This document shows positions 1 to 8,973 of a stretch of 64,000 nt of DNA, piece after piece. The notes under the pieces were generated by a model that had not been told where the DNA came from, made no database searches, and was given only the letters and a program-made list of their open reading frames with translations. The position numbers were made by a program, and so were the translations under genes. This DNA is from Spinacia oleracea. Lineage: Eukaryota > Streptophyta > Magnoliopsida > Caryophyllales > Amaranthaceae. Every line of letters starts with the position of its first letter. The stretch's first letter is position 1. The DNA lies in the NCBI RefSeq assembly GCF_020520425.1, contig NC_079487.1, positions 112,750,141 through 112,814,140 on the forward strand, in the 5' to 3' direction.

Positions 1-97
1 AATTAGCATCTCGAAAAGCATTCAAATTAGATTTGCAGAATTTGTCATACAACGTATAAATTAGCATCTCGAAAATGATGTTTAAAAAAAAACCAGT

Positions 98-170
98 CGC
101 CCACCGTGGGGCTCGAACCCACGACCACAAGGTTAAGAGCCTTGCGCTCTACCAACTGAGCTAGACGGGC
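98..170 (-). tRNA. tRNA-Lys (anticodon CUU)
   Basis: A 73-nt cloverleaf reads on the minus strand. It has a 7-bp acceptor stem, a discriminator G, an A box starting TAGCTCAGTTGG, a B box GGTTCGAGCC and anticodon CTT. A run of about nine T residues follows its 3' end (A-run at 84-92 on the plus strand), which fits a Pol III terminator. A CAA motif lies just upstream, as usual in plant tRNA genes. No intron. It is identical to the copies at 11703 and 12087. The flank, including TTAGCATCTCGAAAATG, resembles the flank of the 12087 copy, so the two loci are duplicates. Confidence 0.96.
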
Positions 171-906
171 TCTTGTCATACAAGTTAATAGTTTACAATT
201 ACTATATTAGAGTGGCATACGAAAATGCACTAAACATCCAAAAGTTAAGTTCAATATAGGAAGTTTTTTTTTTTTCCAGTAAAAAACTGAATAATTGTAT
301 ACTCCGTATTTTAGGGCAAGAAGATTAGAATAACAAGAGTACAAGACGTAAGACTACTCATTTGAGGATTGGTCAAGTAATTTGATTTTCAGTTTGATCT
401 CCTACCTTAGGTCCATACTCCACGTATATTTGATTTTCTCGATGGGCGGATCGTTACCGGGAGATAATACACATACCCTGGTCTTTTATTGGTCCAAATT
501 AGCTTAAAGAAATTTCATTTTGGAGGAAGATGGATTTTATTTGGAGGTGGGACCAATAATAAACCAATCAAAAAATAGGGTATGTAAGGACTCACATACC
601 CCCAGGCCCCAGGGTATGTGTAGCCTTTGCGACCGTTACCCATCACCCACTTAGACTAGCATTGTTTAACGTGGTTGGAAAATCATTATCATACAAAAGT
701 TGTTTTGGTTGATATGATTGTCCCTCTCTATCCTCCCACTACGTAGTATTAATTCAGACTAGTTAATTTTACCACGTTTAATCATTTGAAATTGTTCGTA
801 CGAGTGACTGTGGCTACCCGTGCCGTGACGTCGTCCGTCGCTCCTCAGTCCTCACACATAAATGAACTGGACCCCTTAGATTTATGTTGTTTGCCGTGTT
901 TACTCG
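171..906. other. Non-coding spacer with a small foldback
   Basis: No gene is seen here. The short frame at 786-1016 has no recognisable domain and runs into the Copia LTR. The only structure is a foldback around 469-621, listed separately. Confidence 0.6.
469..621. repeat. Small foldback, possible MITE
   Basis: The 13-mer ACACATACCCTGG at 469-481 is perfectly inverted at 609-621. Inside it, TTATTGGTCC at 486-495 is inverted at 550-559. Two nested inverted pairs over about 150 bp suggest a MITE-like or hairpin-forming repeat. No target duplication could be defined. Confidence 0.4.
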
Positions 907-911
907 GTAAC

Positions 912-1073
912 TGTCAAATATTGTGTAATCTCGTCTCATTCTCATTAATAACATACGTATATATAGTACAACTCAGTTACCTAAACCCTAGGTACACATT
1001 AGGTAACTCACCATAGTTAGGACTCTACAGAATATTCACAGAATAATATCTAATATCTTAACATATCTTAACA
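912..1073 (-). repeat. 3' LTR of the Copia element
   Basis: It starts TGTCAAATATTG and ends CTTAACA, 162 bp long, with no difference from the other LTR. In element orientation this is the 3' LTR because it follows the purine tract and the RNase H end of pol. Confidence 0.96.
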
Positions 1074-1085
1074 TCCCCCTCAAGG
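1074..1085 (-). promoter_or_regulatory. Polypurine tract of the Copia element
   Basis: On the minus strand the bases just before the 3' LTR read TTGAGGGGGA, the usual Copia purine tract that primes plus-strand DNA synthesis. Confidence 0.85.
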
Positions 1086-4000
1086 TGGAGCATGTAGATC
1101 TCGAATGTCCATCTTGTTCAAAAAAAACTCAAATTGCGCCTTCCCCAACGCTTTGGTGAAGATATCTGCTAACTGAACCTTCGTCGACACGTACGACGGA
1201 CTGATGATCCCTTCCTTGATTGCATCTCGAATGAAATGACAATCTGACTCGATGTGTTTTGTCCTTTCATGGAACACCGGATTCTGTGCAATATGCAACG
1301 CAGACTGACTGTCGCAATACATCCTCATGCCTTGGTCGTGTGTCACCCCCAAGTCGCGTAGTAGTTGTTTCAACCACTTCAACTCACACGTCAGAGCTGC
1401 CATCGACCGATATTCTGCCTCAGCAGACGACCGAGAAACAGTATGCTGTTTCTTGGTCTTCCAAGAAACTGGCGACATACCAAGTGACACAAACCATCCA
1501 GTCACCGACCGACGCGTCATTGGACACCCTGCCCAATCCGAGTCGCACCACCCCTCCAACTGCAACGCACTGTCCGACCGAAGTAGTATACCTTGACCCG
1601 GACACTTCTTCAAATATCTCACTACTCGCAAAGCTGCTTCCCAATGTGCCTCCTTTGGTGCTTGCATAAATTGAGATAGGACATGTACAGAGTAGGCAAC
1701 GTCTGGTCGCGTGACAGCCAAATAAACCAGACGTCCGATCAGACGCCTATACTGCTCACCGTCCGACAGGTCTGGCCCGTCTGCCAATGCCAACCTATGA
1801 TTCTGTTCCATGGGAAAGTCCACAGGCTTTGCTCCCAACAATCCGGCCTCTGAGATGATGTCGAGGGCATATTTTCTCTGACATACATAGAACCCTTGAC
1901 TACTTCGTGCCACCTCTAACCCAAGGAAGTACTTCAGAGCCCCGAGGTCTTTCATTTTAAAACACTCCTTCAAGTATGCCTTAAAACTCTCAAGCGCAAA
2001 CTTGTTATTGCCCGCGATAATCATGTCGTCCACATAAATGAGCACACTCAGCTGCAACGTACCTTTAGACAGAGTAAAGAGCGAATAATCGGACAGCGAC
2101 TGTCGAAATCCATAGTGCGTCAATGCCGTCGACAACTTCTGGAACCAACATCTAGGTGCTTGTTTCAACCCATACAACGACTTTCTCATTCGACACACTT
2201 TGTCAGAGTGATTCTTCTGGAATCCAGGAGGAATCTTCATATAGATCTCTTCCTCCAAGTCACCGTGCAAGAACGCATTATGGACGTCCATCTGATGCAC
2301 GTCCCACTGTTTGACAGCTGCGACAGCTAGGAAAGTTCGAACTGTCGCCATCTTCGCGACGGGAGCAAATGTCTCATTATAATCCAACCCTTCCTCCTGA
2401 TGATTCCCTAAACATACCAATCGAGCCTTCAGTCTCAACAAATTCCCATCCTCATCACGCTTCTCAGTATACACCCATTTACTCCCCAGTGCTTTCTTCC
2501 CTTCCGGTAAATTTTCCAACGTCCATGTCCCCTGTTCCTCCAACGCGTCGATTTCAGCGGCCATTGCCTGACGCCACCCCTCATGCTGCATCGCTTGTTT
2601 AAAACTCTTAGGAACTTGCCCTTCTTGCAATGCTGCTATATAATGCCTGTGCTTTGACGAAAAACGCTCATAATTAACAAAATATGTGATAGGATAAGGA
2701 GTACCTGAGAGTGATGACGCCGTAGGTGTTTTGTCGGAAGTACTATATTTTTCCCGTATTGTATGTATCACACATTCTTTCAGCTTTGTCGACGGAAACT
2801 TCACACGCTTCCCCCTTCCTAACTCCGTATCCTCCACACACTGCCTTGTCTCACTCTCGTCACTACCCGTCGTTTCCTCTACACCTGTCTGTGAGGAGAC
2901 GACGTCTGAATCCACTCGACTAGGTGTTTCATGTTGTTGTTCCTCCCTCACAGGCGACGACACTCCCCTGTCGTCACCACTGGTCAATGACACCCCCTCA
3001 TCAGCTCCCGGAAGCGACAACACTCCCTCAGTATCACCTGTAGGCGGCGAAACCCCAGCAGTATCACCTGCAGGCGACGACACGGTCTCAGGACCCGTAG
3101 TCCCACTCTCATCCAAACTCCAATGGTCAAGCCCCCCATGACCATCATGCACCGGTGGCAACACATCCGATTCATCTACAAAAGGAAACGTCCCTTCATG
3201 AAACTTGACATCCCGCGAGACGAAGAACTCATGTGTCTCTAGATCATAAAGTTGCCATCCCTTCCTGCCAAACGGATAACCCAAAAACACACATCGGCGA
3301 CTCCGAGACTCAAACTTATCCCCTTTACACCGGAGATTATATGCATAACACAGACACCCAAACACTCGGATAGGCACATACGATGGTGGTTTACCAAACA
3401 GCATCTCATAAGGTGTTTTATTGTCAAGGATCGGGGTAGGTGTACGGTTTATCAAGTAACAGGCGGCCAAAATACATTCCCCCCAAAATTTTATTGGAAG
3501 ATTTCCTTGAAAACGTAACGCCCTCCCAACATTCAAAATATGTTGGTGTTTTCTCTCGACTCTCCCATTTTGTTGAGGCGTCCCAACACACGACGACTCA
3601 AACAGAATCCCATGTTGACGAAAATAATTTTGTAAGCAATTGAATTCAGTACCATTATCACTGCGTACTACCCGAAGGGATCTATTAAACTGACACTTAA
3701 TCATGGCAACAAAATTAAGAAATGTCGATGCAACTTCCATTTTATTATTCAGTAAATAAATCCACACACCTCTAGAATAATCGTCAACAATGGTAAAAAA
3801 ATACTTTGCCCCACAAGACGAGGGAGTCTTGTAGGGTCCCCATAAATCAAGATGAACCAATTCAAATGTGCGACTAGCACGACTAACACTAACTGGAAAA
3901 CTCTCCCTACATTGTCTCGCCCGCGGACATACATCACAAATTGTTTTATTCTTCCTAATCTTATGACTCACATGAGGAAGTAACTGCAACACTTTTTTCG

Positions 4001-5135
4001 ACGGATGCCCCATCCGTTGATGCCACAAGTCGACCACACACTCCACTGCTAGCACACGAACCTTTGGAGCCCCACGGAAAAAATATAGTCCTTCCTGTCG
4101 ATCACCTACGCCAATCACCATCCTCGTCGAGCAGTCCTGAAGAACACACATTTTGTTAGTAAATTGAGCAGCACAATGTAATTCGTCACTTAATTGAGTT
4201 ACAGAAATTAAATTGCAGTTCAATTTAGGCACAAATAGAACATTATCGAGCACGAAACCATCCTCCAAGACCACCGAACCATATTGGTTTGAATTTGCAG
4301 GTTGACCGTCCGGCAACACAACCTGTTGAGTTCTTGATGTCTTGATATTTCTCAGGATTGAAATATCACCCGTCACATGACGTGATGCCCCACTGTCAAC
4401 AATCCAACGTAAATCAAGATTACCTTGCAACTTGGTTGAAGGTCGTGACAAGATGTCAACTATTTGCTGGACTTGCTCCTTCGTCACCCCAACAAGCTCA
4501 TGATTGGTTGTCGTCACTGCACCATGCGATCCGTCTCCACTCGTCACAGTGGTTGTCGCCCCTCCTGTGGCATTGCTCACGGCATTGGCACGAGCGACAC
4601 CACTGGTCGACGACGCTGCCCCGCGAGCTACTCTGCCTCCTCTAATCGACGTCCTGCCTCCTCGACCAGGCCCTCGTCCACCTCGTTTCTTCTCATCCCA
4701 CCATTCAGGAAATCCAATCAGCTGATAACAAGTTTCTTCCTCATGACCCTCACGATTGCAATGACCACAAAATCTGCCACTGACATCTCCCGACCTCGAC
4801 CGAGCCTTAGTCTCGACCTTGAACGCCATGACACTCTCCGGACCTCTCGCAGCCTTGGCGCGCATGGTCTCGGTATTCATAACCGTCTGGTACGCCTCGT
4901 CGAGTCCTGGCAACGGCGATCGTGCTAACAGTTGTGCACGAATGGCTTCATAGTGATCATCCAGGCCAATTAGGAAATAGTGCAGACGATCTTCATCGTG
5001 AATGTCCCCCACCTGCTTCGCTATATTACACGTACAACCCGCACATACACACCTGGGAACTCGTGCATACGTACACCTTCGACAAGCGGCCATAGTACTC
5101 CATGACGCCCTCAGACGTGCCCTGCTTGCAACCAC
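1080..5135 (-). CDS. Copia gag C-terminus and pol (protease, integrase, RT, RNase H)
   Basis: One open frame carries, in order: the end of gag with a CX2CX4HX4C zinc knuckle (CGHCNREGHEEETC); the protease motif DSGA; the pre-integrase motif LWHQRMGHP; an integrase core with DDYSRG, SDNGTEF and GTPQQNGRVERKH; a reverse transcriptase with FLHGDLEEEIYM, SLYGLKQAPRCW and the catalytic YVDD; and RNase H with SSAEAEYRS, YCDSQSA and ADIFTKAL. No internal stop occurs over about 1,300 residues. About the first 40 residues of the open frame are not gag-like; true coding probably joins near 5030-5060, where gag runs out in another frame. The polyprotein would replicate the element through cytoplasmic virus-like particles. 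As assembled it cannot be made from a single unbroken frame. Confidence 0.93.
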   Translation of the reverse strand: MVASRARLRASWSTMAACRRCTYARVPRCVCAGCTCNIAKQVGDIHDEDRLHYFLIGLDDHYEAIRAQLLARSPLPGLDEAYQTVMNTETMRAKAARGPESVMAFKVETKARSRSGDVSGRFCGHCNREGHEEETCYQLIGFPEWWDEKKRGGRGPGRGGRTSIRGGRVARGAASSTSGVARANAVSNATGGATTTVTSGDGSHGAVTTTNHELVGVTKEQVQQIVDILSRPSTKLQGNLDLRWIVDSGASRHVTGDISILRNIKTSRTQQVVLPDGQPANSNQYGSVVLEDGFVLDNVLFVPKLNCNLISVTQLSDELHCAAQFTNKMCVLQDCSTRMVIGVGDRQEGLYFFRGAPKVRVLAVECVVDLWHQRMGHPSKKVLQLLPHVSHKIRKNKTICDVCPRARQCRESFPVSVSRASRTFELVHLDLWGPYKTPSSCGAKYFFTIVDDYSRGVWIYLLNNKMEVASTFLNFVAMIKCQFNRSLRVVRSDNGTEFNCLQNYFRQHGILFESSCVGTPQQNGRVERKHQHILNVGRALRFQGNLPIKFWGECILAACYLINRTPTPILDNKTPYEMLFGKPPSYVPIRVFGCLCYAYNLRCKGDKFESRSRRCVFLGYPFGRKGWQLYDLETHEFFVSRDVKFHEGTFPFVDESDVLPPVHDGHGGLDHWSLDESGTTGPETVSSPAGDTAGVSPPTGDTEGVLSLPGADEGVSLTSGDDRGVSSPVREEQQHETPSRVDSDVVSSQTGVEETTGSDESETRQCVEDTELGRGKRVKFPSTKLKECVIHTIREKYSTSDKTPTASSLSGTPYPITYFVNYERFSSKHRHYIAALQEGQVPKSFKQAMQHEGWRQAMAAEIDALEEQGTWTLENLPEGKKALGSKWVYTEKRDEDGNLLRLKARLVCLGNHQEEGLDYNETFAPVAKMATVRTFLAVAAVKQWDVHQMDVHNAFLHGDLEEEIYMKIPPGFQKNHSDKVCRMRKSLYGLKQAPRCWFQKLSTALTHYGFRQSLSDYSLFTLSKGTLQLSVLIYVDDMIIAGNNKFALESFKAYLKECFKMKDLGALKYFLGLEVARSSQGFYVCQRKYALDIISEAGLLGAKPVDFPMEQNHRLALADGPDLSDGEQYRRLIGRLVYLAVTRPDVAYSVHVLSQFMQAPKEAHWEAALRVVRYLKKCPGQGILLRSDSALQLEGWCDSDWAGCPMTRRSVTGWFVSLGMSPVSWKTKKQHTVSRSSAEAEYRSMAALTCELKWLKQLLRDLGVTHDQGMRMYCDSQSALHIAQNPVFHERTKHIESDCHFIRDAIKEGIISPSYVSTKVQLADIFTKALGKAQFEFFLNKMDIRDLHAPP

Positions 5136-5541
5136 TCAGAGCCATCTTAATATGGCAGACCCTGGTGCCCGACACGACGCAGTACCGCGTCCTCAAATGA
5201 CTCCACAACTCGTGAGCAATATCAAAGTCCTCCAGATTCGAACGCAAACTCTCGTCAATGGTGTTTGTGATCCAAGACACCACCATCGAATTGACCGCAA
5301 TCCAATGTTTCATCTTCGTCTCGTCCGTAATGGGCTCCTTCACAGACCCATCAAGAAAACCAAATTTGAATTTTGAAATCATCGAGCGACAAACGGCTTT
5401 GGCCCATTCATCGTAGTTCGATGCTCCTCTCAGTTTCACAGGGGTGATAACAATACCGGGGCCGTCGCCTGACCCGAGATAGTAGTCTAGGTCGACGGCG
5501 GCGGCGATGACCTTTGGTGGTGCCTCCTCATCGGAACTCAT
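5026..5541 (-). pseudogene. Copia gag N-terminal part, frameshifted
   Basis: This frame starts at the Met at 5541 (an in-frame Met also exists at 5577) and encodes a Copia-type capsid start, including KLRGASNYDEWAKAV and later HELWSHLRTRY. It ends at a stop at 5026, just after YYGRLSKV. Gag sequence then resumes in the other frame at a Cys-rich stretch that continues into VGDIHDEDRLHYFL. So gag is split by an indel, probably with a small deletion. The break could be real decay or an assembly error. It does not resemble a programmed frameshift, because the two frames lack a clean overlap of homologous sequence. Confidence 0.85.
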
Positions 5542-5664
5542 GGTGATACTTAAGGAATTGTTAACTCCTAATCTCAATACTCAACAAGCGAAGAAAATCG
5601 CTGTTCTCAATACTCGGCTACACTCTCTCAAATTTCTTGCGGAAAAAAAATCTAGGGTTTTTAA

Positions 5665-5682
5665 CCTAGGCTCATGATACCA
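5665..5682 (-). promoter_or_regulatory. Primer binding site of the Copia element
   Basis: Directly inside the 5' LTR the minus strand reads TGGTATCATGAGCC. This is close to the initiator tRNA-Met complement (TGGTATCAGAGC) used by most plant Copia elements, with an apparent extra base after the eighth position. Confidence 0.8.
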
Positions 5683-5844
5683 TGTCAAATATTGTGTAAT
5701 CTCGTCTCATTCTCATTAATAACATACGTATATATAGTACAACTCAGTTACCTAAACCCTAGGTACACATTAGGTAACTCACCATAGTTAGGACTCTACA
5801 GAATATTCACAGAATAATATCTAATATCTTAACATATCTTAACA
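5683..5844 (-). repeat. 5' LTR of the Copia element
   Basis: 162 bp, identical to 912-1073. It is followed by the right copy of the target duplication GTAAC at 5845-5849. In element orientation it is the promoter LTR, and it contains an ATATATA-type TATA region. Confidence 0.96.
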
Positions 5845-6365
5845 GTAACACATTTTCACAAATACTAGTCCTCAGTCCTCAGTAAATATTTTGTCTTTGT
5901 GGTTGTAGGTGAATGCTGAATGGGTGAGTGATAATTAACGCCCCTCGTAAATCCGGGGGTGTAAAGTACAAAAATGAAAATGATATAGATTTGGAAGTCA
6001 CTACTCAGTAAATCACACACATGGGGGGAGACTGGAGACTGGAGAGTGGGACTTTGAGACTTGGAAGGAGACTAATTCAATTACGAGTACGTCAAAACAA
6101 ATTGAAGAAAGTGAATTGGTAGTGGCAGTACAAGTAATAACAGTCCAATTTTATTTTTTGCTGATTAGTCCCATCACTCATCACTTCGTCAGTCTCTTTC
6201 TCTCTCCTCTTCATAACAGTCAGTCGATCAGTATAACACCAACACCTATACAAATCATGACATAATCTACCTCTGTTATCCCAACTATCATTACGCGAAT
6301 CTTAGACTTATACACTCGTTATATGACCAATAATAAATACGGATTATATCCGTTCTTAAAATATA

Positions 6366-6690
6366 CTCCCTCCGCCCCTTAATACTGGCACCGCTTTCCT
6401 TTTCGGGCCGTCCCTTAATACTTGCACCGCTTCTATAAATGGATATCTTTACCAATATTATATTATTTCTCACACTTACCTACTACCCCACCTACACCTC
6501 TACTCCCTACAAAAAATATTTAAAAATCCACACCCCTCACTCACTATTATCCACCTCTTACACATTTCCCACTAACTATATTAAAAAAATACCCCACTAT
6601 CAACTAACACTCATTAAATTAATAAGTCAATTCAAATGTCTTAAACTCCGCACCGGTCAAACCGGTGCGAGTATTAAGGGACGGAGGGAA
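6366..6690. mobile_element. Stowaway-like MITE
   Basis: 325 bp bounded by TA dinucleotides (6364-6365 and 6691-6692). The ends read CTCCCTCCGCCCC and, inverted, GGGACGGAGGGA, the Tc1/mariner-derived Stowaway signature. The 5' part repeats CTTAATACTKGCACCGC twice and the 3' part carries ACCGGTCAAACCGGT. No coding capacity. Confidence 0.88.
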
Positions 6691-7158
6691 TACAATCAGA
6701 TTTTTTAAGTTTTAATTAGGCCTGTGCCTAATAAATTTACATACTCTGTTAACAATCACTGATTTCGTAAGAGGTACTCTTTTCGTCTCTTTATACCTAT
6801 TCATCGCTTAAATATAAGTTTAATCGTGTCTAATAAGTTTCAATCATATCCAATAAATTTACACTCTTATAAAACATTTAGATTTGATCAACTCCAGTAA
6901 GTTCCGGCCAAACAATTACCATCAAATAAGAAAAGTTCAACAAATTTTACTATATTGAGAAAATTTTAAGTACATCCAATGAAAAGAAGCCACCCATAAC
7001 ATAAGTTTAGCTTTTAAGGCAAAAGATGTTACTCACATCGCTTAAAATTCAACCATGAAAGTATTGAAAATTTGAAAGTGGATTAAGAGGAAACCTACAA
7101 ATTTACTTTTAGATTGAACAAAATAAGTCTTGGATTGCTTATTTAAAATGTTATGATG

Positions 7159-7527
7159 GAGTTAAGTTAAAGGATGGGGTCCAACCTTTTTGTTTTTTCA
7201 CCCTTTAGGACCTCAACCTTTTTTTTTCACCTTTTGGGGACTCATATTCATTTTCCGGCCACTTAACCATAGTTTAACTCACCGTTAACCATACTATCAC
7301 TCAAATAATAAATTAAGACAAAGGTTAGGGTCTAACTTTTTGATTTTTTACCATTTAGGACCCGAATATTTTTTTTCACCTTTTGGGACCTCATATCCAT
7401 TTTTTGTATACCAACGTTATTTACTATAAAAAAAAAATTAGCGCTCAAATTAATCATTATAATAATAGTTACTAATATTTTTATTTTTAGTAATTATTAT
7501 GTAATAATTGTTATTAATATATTTAAC

Positions 7528-7572
<45 letters not shown>

Positions 7573-8586
7573 TCACCTTTCCCAAACCCGGCCCCATCAT
7601 ACAATTAAAACTACATAATACTCTTCTCCAAACATCATAGATAATCTTTACTCATTCATAAGACCTTTAATAGTTGAAACTTAATTTACGGAATCCCATA
7701 ACAACTGATTTGAATATGTTTATAGAAAATTTAAGGTCATAAATTTTAATTCGATCGGAAATTGCTGATTAATTTTGATCGAGTTAAGCATAAATCATTT
7801 AAGTACCTCATCAAATATGAGCATGAATAATCCAATTGTCTTTACTCTCATAAAATAATCAAGAACTAGTATGATATATTAACTTGTGATCAAAATCAGA
7901 ATTCGTTTAAAATTAACCTATTTTTATTATTTTTACGTTTTTGTGTGGGCATTATTAATATTCTTCAAACAAACCACAAACAATTGTGAGGATATACCAT
8001 CAATGGCGGATCTTCCTAACAACTTGGGTCCCGGAGCAGAAAATTTCGTAGTGTATTTTTAGTTCCACCATCCCCGTAAACCTTTGAGTATAATTGTATG
8101 AATATCGTACTCTACTATATAAATTGCTTAATTCTTCTATTGTCATTGGACACCATAACCGAATATATAAAATATGATCAGCTTGTAAATAATTATTTGC
8201 TTCTTTATTCATTAGATTATTTGATACCCAAATCAATTTACATATGGGCTAAGTTTATGAATTAAGTTACATATTATTTCAATTTGAGCTTATTATATGT
8301 TAATGATTAGAAACTTTAATAATTAAATTGGAATTACATGAAAACTTGAATGAGGTCTCAAAAGGTGAAAAAAAAAGTCCTGGTCCTAAAAGGGGGAAAA
8401 AACGAAAAGGTTAGTCCTCAAACTTTTGATTTATTTTAACCTTTTAACCCAAGGGTCTAACCTTTTATGTACTCTAGTTAAATTTGGCTGGAAAAAGGGA
8501 ATGAGGTCCCAAACGGTGAAAAAAAAGGTGTAGGCCCTAAACGGTGAAAAATTTAAAAGGTTAGACCCCATTTATTAGCTTAACTC
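7159..8586. mobile_element. Non-autonomous MULE-like foldback element
   Basis: A 1,428-bp element with ends GAGTTAAG and CTTAACTC. It is flanked by the direct repeat TGTTATGATG at 7149-7158 and 8587-8596, a 9-10 bp target duplication typical of Mutator-like elements. The left arm carries two tandem copies of a block with GGGGTCCAACCTTTT and CACCCTTTAGGACCT (from about 7175 and 7325). The right arm carries two inverted copies (about 8345-8440 and 8490-8570). The AT-rich middle holds an (AAT)15 microsatellite and no transposase. Confidence 0.78.
7528..7572. repeat. (AAT)15 microsatellite
   Basis: Fifteen uninterrupted AAT units inside the MULE-like element. Confidence 0.97.
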
Positions 8587-8973
8587 TGTTATGATGCGTG
8601 CACTTATAAGGATGGTGTCGAATTTATAAATGTTCATTTATATAAACATAAAAACGAATTATGGTGTACTAATATTAAACAAAATAGACTAAAAAAATGT
8701 ACGTGTTGCAATTATTTTAAGACGGGATATCAATAGAATAGCATGGCACTATCACTATACAAGTGTGATTGTCCATTTGTGTACAAAAGAACAGCTCTCC
8801 TCATCTTTACTCCAATAGTCCAATTCATCTGCCTACCTCCCATCAAATCATCAACTCCCATCCTACTACCCTCTCTACCTTCTTTTTTACATAACCCCTC
8901 AAAATATAGTAATCTCTCCTTTGCCTCCCTCTTAATTCTTTCCATTTTCTTCCACCGTTAATTTTCTCTCTCC

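Larger units (their letters stand above)
912..5844 (-). mobile_element. Ty1/Copia LTR retrotransposon, nearly intact and very young
   Basis: This 4,933-bp element lies on the minus strand. Its two 162-bp LTRs (912-1073 and 5683-5844) are identical and bounded TG...CA. The 5-bp target duplication GTAAC flanks it at 907-911 and 5845-5849. A primer binding site abuts the right LTR and a purine tract abuts the left one. The order gag, protease, integrase, reverse transcriptase, RNase H is the Copia order. Identical LTRs mean insertion was recent. The one visible defect is a frame break between gag and the rest near 5026-5060. The short LTR and the gag N-terminus resemble the Ale/Retrofit-type lineage, but that placement is inference. 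Confidence 0.97.

Noticed and set aside
786-1016. 76-residue plus-strand frame
   Set aside because: It crosses into the Copia LTR at 912 and shows no recognisable protein features.
1259-1669. Plus-strand frames across 1259-4928
   Set aside because: They lie opposite the Copia pol/gag frame and have no domain of their own.
5026-5135. Programmed ribosomal frameshift between gag and pol
   Set aside because: Copia elements normally use one frame, no slippery heptamer with a structure is evident, and the break falls inside gag itself.
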